Notes: generated by a model from the sequence alone, not told the origin. A DNA stretch of 64,000 bases from Periconia sp. R9002 (GCA_023627715.1 JAMAHW010000026.1:248001-312000), one strand, 5' to 3'; counted from the first letter of the stretch, positions 45,002 to 57,320 are shown. Numbers and translations: made by a program.

Positions 45002-47824
45002 TCATCCTCCTTTCCTCTCTTCCACGGGCGGCGCCTCCTTCTTCGCAGCGCTCTCGGATAGCACCTCGTGAACATCCCGCATGACTATATCGCTATCGCC
45101 TTCGCCAACCGTGTTCTTACTCTCCCCCTGCTGCGCCTGTGACGGTACTTCCACGCCACCCTCAACTCCAGCGCTCTTTTCTTTAGCAGGTGCAGTCTTA
45201 CTCTCCATTGCTCGCCCTCCACTGCCTTCGGAGAAATCCAGAGGCTCAATCCCCACCGTCTCGCTACTAGCATTACTCGTAGTCCCCGCCCACGGAGCAA
45301 TCCCTCTGTTGACCTCTTTCATCTCCTGCATGCCGGACGAGAGATCTGAGCCTACGACTTGCAAATCATCGTCGATATCCGTATTCGGCGTTAGCGTTGT
45401 GGAGCTCATTGCAGAATCTGCGTCGCCGCCGATCTTTTTCATAGAGTCTTTTTGCTGATTGATTTGGTGGTATTCTGTGGCGCTGACCGAATTCCAGTCG
45501 TAACCAGGGGGGTCACTATCCCCAACGTCCATGACCCAGTCCCCTGGTGCGGTATGGCTGGTCGTCATGTCAACAGGGCTATCCCAGTCTGCAGCGACGG
45601 TGATGCTTTCGGGCTCGTTGGTGGTAGACCAATCGTTATTGCGCTCGAATTCTTCTACAAAGGCGGCGTTGTCGGCTTTGACGAAGTCTTGGAGGGGTTC
45701 TGGCAGTGGGATGCTGTCTACCGATAGTGCTGCATCGTTGGCATATACGAGGAGGACTTTGCCGCTGTTGGCCGAGGCGTCGGCGCATACAGTGTCGATG
45801 GTAACCTCTTGGCGAGTGATGGTCGCATTGTCGCCGTTGTTATAGTCGTATTTAACGTACCACCATTGACGCTCCTGCGGCGTATTGGAGCTCTCAGATT
45901 GTATGGTCTTCGGATGCAAAAGGTAATAATCGGTAGAGGATGTCGCTACACCCTGGAGCATATACGTACTCTTATTGCCGTGTAGAGACTCGCTACATTC
46001 AGCCTGCTCAACTTGATCGATGGGTGCACGGAATGAATCCGAAACTAGCTTGAGAGCATCGCAGGCCTTCTGCTTTTCGTTTTCCAAATCTGCATAGGAT
46101 TAGATCATCACATGCCTGTACTGAAGTTTGGACCATATACCAGCAAGTTTACGCTCCACCTTGTCATACAGAGACTTGAGCTGAGCTAGAACAGCAGCAT
46201 CATTTGAGTTATCTGGATGACCTGCCACTTCAGGGTCAAAAGCACCCATGCTAGCTTTGATCATGTCCAACGCAATCATTTTAGCAGGAAGATCTGGCTT
46301 GTTTGGTCTGTGGAATTTCAGGTGGTCAATCTCATCATCAACCCGAATCATCTCTTCCTCGTGTTGCCTTTTCTGCGTAAACATCTTCTCGACGAGAGAC
46401 TTATTCTCCTCCAGGTAACGATCCGCATAAAGAACTGGGGGTATGGTGCAATCCAGACTATCACCAGTCGAGTTCAACCGAAAAATCAGAACATCACTGG
46501 CATCTTTGATGTGCGCACTCTGTACGTCAGATTCGAACAGAGCACTATCCAATACGTCGTACAAGTGGCGGTCGTTAGACGCTTCGTTCGGTACTGGGGG
46601 AACGTCGACGTCGAGCACGAAGCTTGTTTGAACCGAATTGCCGACATTGATTGTTGATTGAAAGACACCATCGAGCTCGCCGTCGGGGTGATGCTGTTTA
46701 TACAATTGGCTCCATCTTAATAGGAATTTGACCAGATCATCGTTGGGGGGTTCATCTGACGAGAAGTTGGTTTGGCTCCAAGCATCGAGCTTGAATAGCG
46801 TTTCCAGACTGGCGTACGACCTTTCCGTGCCGTCCAGAAATGCCATCAACCGCTGTGTCTCGTATATCAAGTTTAAATCACCAGTTGATGTGAAACTGGT
46901 ACTGTCGTCGATCATACGGGGCTGAGGATCTGAATTTCCTTTCCACCACTCATTGCCAGACCAATAGTTGTCGATTTGTATTTTTGGGCTGAGCAGTGCG
47001 TTGCGATATAAAGGTATGGAATGCAGAATGGTCAACAGGGCTGGCAGGTAATGAGGGCCCGTGGTAGGCTTCAAAATAGCTGGCTCGTGAGGATTGCGGC
47101 TTTGGTACCATATCGACGCATCTGGAACGTATTCAGCGCTTTGGGAAACAGGAACCAGGGCCCAGTTCTTATTGTCATAATATGTGTCCTGGTTGGCGGG
47201 CCCAAATGTACTGCCTATGACGCCCGACTCCTGTCCCGTCTCGACACCTAAAGCTCCAGTCAGCCGATCACACCTAGCTGTATAATGTATGAAGCACAAG
47301 TGTGGAGCATACTTTGGCGGGGCGCGTCGCCTGCATGGGTCGAGATGTTGGATCGATGACTCGTTCTGGATGAGGGACGGGTGGGAGCGCCGCTGGGGCC
47401 GCCGCTGTGGGGATAATGCTCATAACCTGGAGCGTAATCGATGGTGAAAGCTGCTCAACCACTCAGTTAGCGACCGCTTGAGCCCATTCGGGACAATCTG
47501 GGGGAGCATACCGGGGATACCGCTACTGGCATCGTTCTGGCCGTAACGGTCTGCACCAAAAGCGTTATTGTCCCAGGCGTTTCCTACTGGCTGATCCAGC
47601 AAGCTCTGAAGGCCGTCGGCACCGCCTGCTGTGAAGTACTTGTCAATGGCCGTCTCTAGGTTATTGTTTGCGAGCTGCGAGGCATTAGCGAGATGCGCAT
47701 CATCATGTATGTAGCGATAGTGATATACCTTTAAGATGTGTATGGCCTGGTCGCGCGTTACTGCCTCTTGCCCAATGATGTCCCTGAAATTAGAGAGGGT
47801 CTCATCATCGGCGTTTGTAGACAT
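45002..47824 (-). CDS. UBA and USP-like, ubiquitin-interacting protein
   Basis: A predicted 863-residue protein of the fungal ubiquitin-interaction-motif/USP-like group. Exons: 47824-47729, 47674-47512, 47450-47313, 47247-46141, 46089-45002. The N-terminus is a UBA-like three-helix domain (FRDIIGQEAVTRDQAIHILK/LANNNLETAIDKYFTAGG, where the slash marks intron 1). The central region (SIWYQSRNPHEPAILKPTTG, then LPALLTILHSIPLYRNALL) resembles the start of a ubiquitin-specific protease fold, but I see no clear Cys box and no His box, so catalysis is unlikely. A coiled coil lies around EENKSLVEKMFTQKRQHEEEMI. The C-terminal 200 residues are acidic and disordered. Intron 1 is 51 nt, a multiple of three with no stop. 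All joins keep the frame. Confidence 0.82.
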
Positions 47825-48434
47825 GTCTACTCGGTACTGTGATGTCGAAGAGGGCGGGAGGTACGAAGGTGAAGGAGGCGGCAGACACGGCAGCTGCGCC
47901 TGGGGTAATGGTGTGGCGCTTTGGTGACTAAGAAGACAAATAAGAATATGGTCACGAGAGAAGAGCAAGTGAACAGTAGATAGATAGGTAGAGAGGCACC
48001 TACCTAGTATGGTAGATACATACGAGTATACATAGGTGATGTAGCAGGTTTGCTTGCCGTGGGGCACCTTAAAGATGGAGCTCGGCCAACATGGACTAAG
48101 CTAAGCTGGACTCTGGAGGGGAAGCTGAGAGCTCCTTTCAGCCCTGCCTACATGTGTGCAAACAAATGGCCCGTGCAGTTGGATAACCCCAGCTTGAAAC
48201 ATCCCCCATTATACATATCAATGTATGTATGGGCATTTGGCGAATATCATGATTGTTTGCAGGTAACACAAATATTAATAGTCCATCAACGCCATATAAT
48301 CTGTTCCATTCCATATCGTTTTCTCGTCTTTACTGTACAAGCACATAGGTATCTAGTTTGCAAATGAGATCACCACCAACTATCTTACAATACAATCAAT
48401 AATACATATATCGCACACATCGAGATACAAAGCC
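47825..48434. other. intergenic, promoter of the UBA/USP-like gene
   Basis: This 0.6 kb lies between the UBA/USP-like start and the 3' end of PET127, both on the minus strand. It has runs of AGATAGATAGGTAG near 47977-48000. No gene is supported. Confidence 0.5.
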
Positions 48435-50801
48435 CTATTTCTCCCCGTTTTTGTATTTAGGAGAACCCGGACCGATTGGCTCGTACACCGTCTGGCCCAT
48501 CTCATTCTCAATCTCATCTTGCTGATTTCTCCATTGACGACCAGCTACACTGTATTTGTGAATGAGATTGCGGTAGAACTGCAAGCCCAGTTCATCCGAC
48601 TTTTTCTGCTCGCCAATTAAATTCGATCGTTCCGTTTTGACCTTTTCGTACAAACTCCATACGCTGTCCTCGGGCAGTTCGTTTAGATGGTACTCTACGG
48701 ACCAGTTGTCGTGAGGGGTAAGATGTTCAGGTCGTTTCACGTAGTTCCCGTTTACTTTGTTTCTGATGGCCAGTGTCCAGCCTGCAAGAGGTCCATTTGA
48801 GATTGGTGCCGGCGTGGTCTTGGCTTTCGATGTTTTCTTGGCTTTGGGCTTCTTGGTTTTCAATGCCTGCTCCTGCGATTCAACATCTCCGACGGCTGCG
48901 TCCGCTTGTTCCTTGAGCTCCTCACTATCTCCGAATTCGTCTTCATCTTCTCGGGACTCGATACGTTCCGAATCTTCTTCAGCATTCTGGCATTCTTCCT
49001 CGAGACGCTCGGGCTCCTTCTCGCTGTTCTCAGACTCTTCCATATCCTCGGATTCCTCAGCCTCAGTAGTTGATTGCGTGATTTGGTAGCCTTTGACTTC
49101 TTCATCCACACTATGTTGAATGTTCTGCCACTCTGCCTGCAATCCTTGCTCCTCAGCACCTGGCCGACCTACCCCAACGACTTCTCGTTCGAACTGCTCA
49201 GCTAGAGCCTTGTTGGTCGCCTGTATCTCGTCTGCTTGTGCGTCCGTCACGGGTTCGGCAAATATATACATGAAAGGAGATTTGCCGGATTTGGTGAGGA
49301 AGTGGAATCGAAGCGTCTGCTCCGGGAATTTCTCAATCGCCTTCTGCAACACTTCGTCGAGAAGGTGAATGCTGAACCTGAACTCTTGGTCACCCAAGCA
49401 TGTATCGCTTTGACCATGTAGGACAAGATCCAAATCCGATAAGCACAGATATTGAAAGCCAAATATGCGTTCGATGTTGTGATATGCGACAAAGATACCA
49501 TCCATGCGTCCCATTCGAACTTGAAGCGAGTACTTGAGCATGGTTGCTCTTGTCATGTCATAGAATTCGCGTTCAAAAGACTCCCATTCGCCATGATCAT
49601 AACGCAGCTGATAACCCGAACCTTTCTCGTACTCCTTAGCGTCCATCCGAATCGAGACTACGGCGCGTGTTTTCAGATCGAATACGCCACTACCTGGAAG
49701 ACGAGGGTCGACCGCATCTAGCTGGGATCGCATCAAGAAATTGCCTTGGCTGGAGTAGTGGAAGCAGCGACCTCCCAGTTCTTCAGGTGCTTTCTCTGGA
49801 TTCGATTTCCGGTATCGTTCAAAATCATCTTTCTCTACTGTCAACAGCTTTTCCAGCGAATTTCCTAGCCAGCTCATGATGTTGGGTGTATCGTAGCTTT
49901 TGTCAGCATCAATAGCGTATACGCCATTCTTCCACCGGAGAAAGGCGGCGCTAGGAGCCATTGTGATCTTGGAAAATCTCCCTGAAGGCTTGGGGAAGCT
50001 GCGCGAAAGCATGCCATGGTTAAGTTCACGAGAATCCGAGAGGAGAAAGTGGAAATGTTGCAAAATGCCCGACATGCTGGAAGTGGACCCTGTGAACTTG
50101 GTGCCTAAGCGTTTCGTCATGGCAAGAAGATCTACATCCTGTGAAGAAGTCTTGTACTCCTCCAAAGCTGAAAAGTCGAACTCGTTGACTTTCATGATTT
50201 TCTCGAGATACGGATCAAAGTTGTAGACGCGCGTGCGTGGATCTTGAAGTCGGTAGACGCCGGGGTTGAACAACACGCGATCTAGGCCGTAAGAAAGCAT
50301 AGGAATGGGGGGAACTGGGATATCGATGGGCGTGAATTCCAAATCTCGAGCATTCACGGATTGAATCCTGAGTTTATCCGCTAGAGTACCCTTGCCCTTG
50401 GCAGGCGCGCCCTGTAACATTGCCTCTTTCAAGCTCATGACCGGATCTTGTTGTACTATCTTCCTCACTACAACCGGGCTATTCTCGCTCTTTCTTATTC
50501 TCCTCCTCTTCTTCCGTGTTTCTGATGTGCCTTGTGAAGGTTTCTCAGCAGCAGATTCACTCTTGGAGATTGACGCGGATTTTGGCTTCCGCCGTGATGT
50601 TTTTTTGGTGACATTTTTGGTAACATTTTTGGATTCGGATTTGGCTTCATCGGCTTCACCCTTTTTCCGCGCCTGGACAGTGGGCGCGCAGCTGAAGAAG
50701 CGCTGTGGCACTTGAGGGGAACTGAGACGAGTGGCGCATGTTCGGCGTGTAGGTAGGATGCGTAGCTGGGACGACGGTACAAGGAGGCGACGGGTGAGCA
50801 T
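48435..50801 (-). CDS. PET127: mitochondrial RNA-processing protein PET127
   Basis: An intronless 788-residue protein of the Pet127 family, a mitochondrial inner-membrane-associated factor for 5' processing and turnover of mitochondrial RNA. The start at 50801 begins a basic presequence (MLTRRLLVPSSQLRILPTRR) suited to mitochondrial import; the frame is open further upstream but has no other ATG. The family core starts with VPPIPMLSYGLDRVLFNPGV and runs to FMYIFAEP (about residues 160-540), including QHFHFLLS, FLRWKNGVYAIDADKSYDTP and VRMGRMDGIFVAYHN. DPRLPGSGVFDLKT contains a D..DxK pattern that fits the PD-(D/E)xK nuclease fold assigned to this family. The C-terminus is an acidic Glu/Ser-rich tail followed by a Lys-rich region. 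Its start lies 1.08 kb from that of the PH-LRR gene. Confidence 0.92.
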   Translation of the reverse strand: MLTRRLLVPSSQLRILPTRRTCATRLSSPQVPQRFFSCAPTVQARKKGEADEAKSESKNVTKNVTKKTSRRKPKSASISKSESAAEKPSQGTSETRKKRRRIRKSENSPVVVRKIVQQDPVMSLKEAMLQGAPAKGKGTLADKLRIQSVNARDLEFTPIDIPVPPIPMLSYGLDRVLFNPGVYRLQDPRTRVYNFDPYLEKIMKVNEFDFSALEEYKTSSQDVDLLAMTKRLGTKFTGSTSSMSGILQHFHFLLSDSRELNHGMLSRSFPKPSGRFSKITMAPSAAFLRWKNGVYAIDADKSYDTPNIMSWLGNSLEKLLTVEKDDFERYRKSNPEKAPEELGGRCFHYSSQGNFLMRSQLDAVDPRLPGSGVFDLKTRAVVSIRMDAKEYEKGSGYQLRYDHGEWESFEREFYDMTRATMLKYSLQVRMGRMDGIFVAYHNIERIFGFQYLCLSDLDLVLHGQSDTCLGDQEFRFSIHLLDEVLQKAIEKFPEQTLRFHFLTKSGKSPFMYIFAEPVTDAQADEIQATNKALAEQFEREVVGVGRPGAEEQGLQAEWQNIQHSVDEEVKGYQITQSTTEAEESEDMEESENSEKEPERLEEECQNAEEDSERIESREDEDEFGDSEELKEQADAAVGDVESQEQALKTKKPKAKKTSKAKTTPAPISNGPLAGWTLAIRNKVNGNYVKRPEHLTPHDNWSVEYHLNELPEDSVWSLYEKVKTERSNLIGEQKKSDELGLQFYRNLIHKYSVAGRQWRNQQDEIENEMGQTVYEPIGPGSPKYKNGEK

Positions 50802-51877
50802 GGAGAGAGGGAGTGGAATGGACCAGGGAGACAGAGACGAGAAGAGAAACGAAAGGAAGGGTAGCAATGGGATAGATACACGGATAACTATGGAACGCGA
50901 CCAGCGCGTCTGTCATTAGGCTGGTCGTGCTTTGGCTGCTCAAATTGTTGTCGGGGGTACTTTTCTCCGGCAAAATCATCCATCCCTGTCCATTGCCATG
51001 CGCCTGGCAAGCTTTCCTCAAAAGGGATTGGTGCGCATCGTGCAAACAGTACGGTTGCACTTTCCCAAGCGGGGGGATCCGTCGCCGTGGCCGTGGCTAG
51101 CCATGTACGTAATGCTGCCGAAAAGGGAAGCGGAAAATATCGCCAATCAATAAAAATCATGCCGCCGTTACGTTACTGTACTTGTACGGAGCAGCATCAT
51201 CATGGACGGCAACCTCTCGAATCTCGTGAAAGACTCTCTTGCCAGAGGCTCGGCCATTTTGCCCCAACATCAACCAAGGCAAATAAGGCCGAGAACAGCT
51301 CTGTCGTGCATCATGTTGCGGTCACACATGGTAATGCAGATAGATGGTGCAGTCAAATGGGTGATTCCATAGGTAGAGAGATGTGTCCCTGCAATCAACA
51401 GCAAGCAACCCCGCGTCCTCTCAACCCTGTCTCATAGTCAACTTCCCGTGTAATCAATCAGCATGGGGATCGGCCGGGCCTACTGTACTGTACTGTACAA
51501 CCAACAGGAGCTTCGCCGCTCATCCATCCCATTTGTTCTCCCACCAACCCGTCCGACGTCAAACGTCAAAACGTCAAAACATCTAGCGTTGGCACATCCA
51601 CCTCTCCTAACCTCCAATCCTCTCCCCTCCGCTCTCCGCCCTCCGCCCTCCCCTTCCACTCCCGTCAGCTCCGAAGCACCCCACCCGCTGATTGGCCGCG
51701 TGGTGTGACATTTCTCCATCCACTCCCCAACCTACCCTACCTGCCTGTCTCTCCCTCGACGTGCTTCCACCACTTCGCCTTGCTACGCGCCAATTCTGCC
51801 CGTCGTTCAGTCACGCACGCCCATGTTGCGACGCTGAGCTCCCACTGGACGGCGGGGGCCCTTCTTGAGAGCTTACC
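50802..51877. promoter_or_regulatory. divergent promoter PET127 / PH-LRR gene
   Basis: This 1.08 kb lies between divergent starts. It contains a (TACTG)n run at about 51481-51497 and three ACGTCA copies listed separately. Small open frames here have no support. Confidence 0.45.
51556..51576. promoter_or_regulatory. three tandem ACGTCA elements
   Basis: The hexamer ACGTCA, a half-site of the CRE/ATF-type bZIP consensus, occurs three times in tandem (starts at 51556, 51563 and 51571), about 300 bp upstream of the PH-LRR start codon. Function is inferred from the motif only. Confidence 0.4.
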
Positions 51878-54800
51878 ATGTCCTCGCGAGAAAGCAAACG
51901 CCGCAGCATCTTCGCCCGCGGTCCCCTCGGAGGCGCCTTTTCCGCCTTGCAGGGCAGCGCCAGCACTAACGACAAAGATGATTCCGAACCAGCGAATCTG
52001 CTGCGAAAGCGCCGCACCGTCTCGCTCATGACCAGCCTCTCCGCCGCCTCCTCGAGTGCTGCCGATGACGAATCCTCCACCACTACCACCTTCGTCTCCG
52101 CCTCCGCCGCCAAAGACTCGCCGTTGATATCCGTTTCGAGAAGTCATGGATCGCAAGGCAGTAAAGCGAGCTATCGCAGAAGCTCGACCTTCGGTGCCCT
52201 CAAAGGTCTCCGCATCCCCGACGACGATGGAGAGCCACTATCTGCGACTTCAACCCGCTCTCGGCCCTTCTCGAGCCTATGGTCACCAAACGACGATATC
52301 CTGCGTAACCGCGTGGTTCTGCATCATGGAGAAGTCCAAACAAGCAGCTCCATGTTTCGCAAGAAGAAGGAATACATGGTCCTCACCGAGACACATTTGA
52401 TACGGTTCAAAAGCCATCACAAAGCTGCGGAAGCATTCCCTTCAATACCGGCTCCCTATGCTCGCAACTCCTCGTATCGGCACAGCCAGAGCTTTTCTAC
52501 CAGTTCGTCTCAAGAACTGCAATCCCTAGCTTCAGACCACTCCGGCGATCGTGATCTTGGAACCCCCCTGCGTCAAATCGTGGCTGCCTATCAACTAGCC
52601 GACGGGAGGCCGCATTTTGACTTTGAGATCTTCTACCTTGATGATGAGACAAACCATGCTTCTTCCATGACTCTCCAATTTAGCGACCCGGATGAGATGC
52701 TTGTCTGGCTGGAGAAAATCCGTGAGGCTGCAAATCGTGTTCGATTGGCTGATCCAAATCCTTTGTCTGCCCATAATTCTCATCTAGCAGCACGCGTGGT
52801 GGAAGCAGAGCGTGACTATGTGCCACCTCATTATGCAATTTACAAGGTCGTCCAACGTTCGCACAGTAAGATCGGAGCTCGGTCTTCTTCAGATGACTTG
52901 TCCAAGACTCTTTCCACCGTGTGTTTCCTTGCAATTGGCGTTCACAAGGTCCATTTGATTCCCCTCTTCAAATCTCCGTCCCAACGATCGTCCACGCCGT
53001 CACTACAATCCAACAGTGCTCAATTGTCGTACGGTATTCTCACGTTGACAGAGCTGTGCGTGAGCGAGGTCGACGACGCTCTGGAGTTGACTTTTCGGTT
53101 GCCATTGCAGCGCCCCAAAACTCTCTACCTAGCCTCGCTTGCATCGCATGATATTGCTGTTCGGCTGCGGTATGTGGAAGAAAGCTTGAGGCCTGAATGG
53201 GAGTCTCGCCCCTATCATTTCATCGTGCCTGACAGCGTGAAATACGACATCTTGCGACAATCTAGTCCTCATCCCATTGACGGAGATTCTCTCGATCGTA
53301 CTCTGACAGGTTACTGTGTTGCTTATGATGTAAAGCCTGAAAATATAAGATACCAAATCACTTATCCCACCGAGGACTCCCCGCGGTTCGAACTTTTGCA
53401 ACCTGTTGGTTTGAAAAGAGATCAGTACACGATACTTGAGCTTTTGGCGGTAATGCGGTCGTTGCGATATAACGAAAGCTTCGGAACTATTTCCTTCAAA
53501 AATATACACCTGGATGTGCTGAACGGCTTATTCGACGCAAACGGATACGATCATCTTTGCACGAAAACGAAACGTGGAACGTATTTATCTGAAGACCTAG
53601 AAGATCTGCAACGAGCTTGCTTGCTTGTTCAAGAAATTCGAGCTTTAGCGGTAACGAGCCGCAAAGTTCGACGGTTGGATTTTTCGTCATGCATCACAAG
53701 AAAGCCAAAGGACCGCATGGACTCGTCAGATAAAGGGAGAGACATGGGATGTGCTATAGTCGAGGCTCTCTTTCCACTTTGCAAATATCAGACAACCAAT
53801 GTAGACTGGATTGCTTTGAACAACATCCAATTGGGAGAAACAGACTTGGACTATCTGGTGGCTGCAGCCGTGGAAAGGTCTTGCCATCTTCGGGCATTGG
53901 AACTGAGTGGCTGTGGGCTCACTGATCGTACATTGGCACTCATCCTCGACTCACTTCGACCACAAGAGAATACCTTAGAGGCGATCGACATCTCATCCAA
54001 CCCATTCCGCCTTTCCCCCTCCGTATTCGATTCTCAGATCGGAGTTTTCGGTTATCTCACGAAGCTCAATTTATCAAATCTGGCACGCACATCTGGCCCT
54101 GAACCACTGATTTCCTTGGAGACATTTCAAGCTTGGCGACTGCAAGAACTAATACTCAGCGGCACTTCGTTGAATTCTGCAATGGTTGATGCCATAGCTA
54201 GGTATGTGCTCTCCAATTTTCAACATCTTAGGATTTGATATTAATCAGTCGTTAGTTATTTGCTGAACTACAAAAAATCGGCGGCATTGCGCGAGTTGCG
54301 CTTGGACCATTGCTACCTTACTGGAAAGGATATCGCCTTGTTACTGCATTCGATGACCGAAAAACCCGGAAAAGCACGAGAACTGAACTTTGATGTCAGC
54401 GAGAATAATATTGAACAAAATCTTAACGACCTTGCTAGCGCAATTCGGAGTGGTGTGGCACCGTCTAGTATGGCAATCAGACTCATAGAGTTTGAAGAGG
54501 AGTCCGATTTTCGCACGTTAATCGATGCGTTGGCTCACAATAACACGATCCGCCATCTCGACATTTCGCGAGTCTCTCTACCGTCTGATGCTTCCGAGGA
54601 GACCTGTCAAACTCTGGAATGGATGTTTGCACACAACACGAGTCTAGAATGGTTAGACATCTCTGGTGAGGATTCGCGACTGGAGACTACAAAATTAGGC
54701 GTGGGTATTAACAAGGCGTTGCGCGGCCTCCAGGAAAATTATACCTTGCGAGTTCTTCTTGTGAGATTTCAACGACTGGGATTACAAGGTGCTAGTACAC

Positions 54801-55462
54801 TCGCGGATGTTCTCAAAATCAACACTACACTTCAAGAGTTGTATTGCGAGAACAACGGGATTCCGTTGCAAGGGTTCACGGATCTCGTCAATGCCCTACA
54901 TCGCAACACCACCCTTTTATATCTCCCCAGCATGCAAGAGAGCAGAAACGCGGCACTGAAAGCTACGGAAGATCAAGTCAAACAGATCCGGGACGAAACA
55001 AACGCTCACGCACAGACAAAGACGTCTTCAGTGCGCAACAAGTTCTCCAGTAAGGTTGGTGGGAAACCGACAAGTAAACGCGCATTGTCTGTTGGGCTGT
55101 CGGATCAGGATATTAAAGCTGCACTCGGTTTAGTCGATGAGAGCTGGGAGCGGCAAGAATACCGCCTCCAACAGTACCTGCAAAGGAACTACAACCTCGC
55201 AAACAATATACCCACCACGATGGAGGTCGATGACGAGGAGTTCGAGCGGCCCGGAACAGCCGTCAGTCTGGGCAAGCTCGTGGAGAAGGTCAAATTAGAT
55301 TCTACTCCCACAGGCGAGAAGCAAGTTGAACTTGGCAATCCTGTGATTCAGGAAGACCTGCTTGGTAGGTCTTCATTGGACAGGACATCGCTAGACAAAG
55401 ATCTGGAGATGTCATTTGCTCAAGATTACGTTGCATGGACACGCCCACGATTACCCAGCTGA
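51878..55462 (+). CDS. PH-domain and leucine-rich-repeat protein (CARMIL-like layout)
   Basis: A predicted 1176-residue protein. Exons: 51878-54201 and 54256-55462, with a 54 nt intron and join AIAS/YLLNYK. The first 130 residues are Ser/Arg-rich and disordered. A PH-like domain follows at about 140-300 (VVLHHGEVQTSSSMFRKKKE, then LADGRPHFDFEIFYLDD and DEMLVWLEKIREAANR). A second PH-like or linker region spans about 300-460. From about residue 580 to 1010 there are repeated LRR units, for example LRALELSGCGLTDRTLALIL, LEAIDISSNPF, LRELRLDHCYLTGKDIALLL and LQELYCENNGIPLQG. A short coiled-coil tail follows. The PH-then-LRR order resembles CARMIL-type actin regulators, but that parallel is my inference; fungal members are uncharacterised to my knowledge. 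Confidence 0.85.
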
Positions 55463-56504
55463 GCAACCACGAAACGAAACTATCGACATGGCCGTTCACC
55501 ACCTCTTTTTTTCATAAATCTATTCTCTTCATGTACACAGAGCCAAGGCACATTTTGGATAGACATGCATTTCGTTGGATCGCGATTCAGCTTTGATGCT
55601 TTTGTTTTTACTCGGTTTTCTCTTCTTGTACCATCAAAAAGATTTGGTTCGAAAGCATAGTAACGGCGTCAACTGGAAATGAGTACGACTTCAACCCACC
55701 AGAAACCTGGTCATATTCAACTTCCTTTCGTACAGCGGGCGATAATATTCCATGAACATCTTTTCCTCTCCGTTTTTCCTTCTCCTTTTTACCTTTCTTG
55801 AAAAGCAATTCGGGCCGCGGATACTCCATATAATCCCTTCACACGTCCTGGTTTCAGGACCTTTTTTGCTTTTTCATTTCCGTTTTGCATGGCAAAGAAC
55901 ATACGTAATCAACGTACATTGTGGAGGGAAAGACGTTTATCTGTCTTTTTCCTTTCTGGGCCTGTCTTTGGAAGATGTCGTATCTCGTTTCTTTCTGAAA
56001 CAGAACGATTTTCCAGAGGCAGGTGGAAGGAATGGAAGCGTACATACGAGCACATACATATTTATCATAGATTAGAAGGGAGGCGCCTTTGGGCTGTGCG
56101 CTACATAAGCAAAGATTTTTCCCGCTGTCCAAAAACTTCAATGTTCACTTGATGCACTCATGTGATGTCTGTAACAAATTATCAAAGTGGGACTTTGGGA
56201 CAGTTGATCGCATTGCGATGTTCCCACGAACCATTCGCTTCTCATTGGTTACCAACCCCCGGCATTAGCCTGACCCACCGTCCATCTACGAACATGTCGA
56301 TTGACATCACTCTTTTTCGCCAACCCCATCAACTTCCATCTCGCGAAACCAGTCAATTCTCCATCAACCGACAAACTCCTCGTACGAGCTCCCAATCCAA
56401 GCATTTCTATCTCCTCGCGGTATTCGTGGTTTAGCGGATCAATTGCTTAATAGGTGGACCGATAGAGCGAGTAGCTGTCTGGGTAAGATCGACTGATAGA
56501 CGGG
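55463..56504. other. intergenic region
   Basis: This is 1.04 kb between the PH-LRR gene and the small membrane protein gene. Open frames of 60-110 residues occur on both strands but lack domains and splice partners. No gene is supported. Confidence 0.5.
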
Positions 56505-57320
56505 ATGGCACGACAACATGCCAGTTTAACCAGGGACGAGGAGACGAATGCCGCGGCTTGGGAGGCTGCAAGGGGGGCTGGTTGGGGTGCTTTCAAGGTG
56601 CGTTACTACTATCATTATCTTCTTCCTCTGTGATGTATACGACCCTTCAATAGAAGAGCTAGGAATCATTTGTTGGTCAAGGTTGTACATGACCTGTATC
56701 CGCGACTTTCGAAAGTGAAGGTGATACTAGAGATTGCGTGTCGCGTGCTCTCGACGGGTTGAAGATGATTGATTCAACAGCGAATGTGCTCATCGAAGAA
56801 TATCCGCAGGATTCGTCTGAGAATACGAGTATCTGTATATGCATTACTGATTTGTTTTCGTGCACACAGTGGGGTGCCTTCTCCGCAGTAGCCGGCGGAG
56901 TAGCATACGCTCTCTCACCTGTATACCGCAGCCTTACTATACAATTTAAAATGTAAGTCCATCGTCCATCAAACGACTGTACCTATCTAGTGCATCTCCT
57001 TTTCTTTGATCTTCATACAAATCCAAGCCTGGATCCCATCACCTTCCCCTCCACTCCACCGCTCCGTCCAGTCCCTACAGTCTTCCATGATGCCATTTTT
57101 CTGACGATAAGCTAGTTACATCCAAATGTCTGGCATGATCCTCGGCAGCATGATCGAAGCGGATAAACGCATGATTGCGTATGAGCACATGGTGCGGCAT
57201 CAGAAGCGGATAGCGAGGGATATGGAGGTCTGGAGGAGATATGAGGATGAGTATGAAGAAAAGGGGACTCCTGGGGTAGGGGCAGAGAGTGGGGTGAAGG
57301 GGAAGAAGCCAGAGGTGTAG
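56505..57320 (+). CDS. small conserved fungal membrane protein, function unknown
   Basis: A predicted 126-residue protein with proposed exons 56505-56597, 56870-56952 and 57116-57320. Its N-terminus MARQHASLTRDEETNAAAWE leads into GWGAFKWGAFSAVAGGVAYAL, a hydrophobic segment that could cross a membrane. The conserved RSLTIQFKIYIQMSGMILGSMIEAD follows, then a basic helix (RHQKRIARDMEVWRRYEDEYEE). The pattern is known in many filamentous fungi as a small, probably mitochondrial protein without assigned function; that placement is an inference. The first intron (272 nt) is long for this genome, so an extra exon inside it cannot be excluded, though the joined product looks complete. Confidence 0.7.

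Noticed and set aside
53129..53690. Minus-strand frames inside the PH-LRR gene
   Set aside because: They are antisense shadows of a long coding exon.
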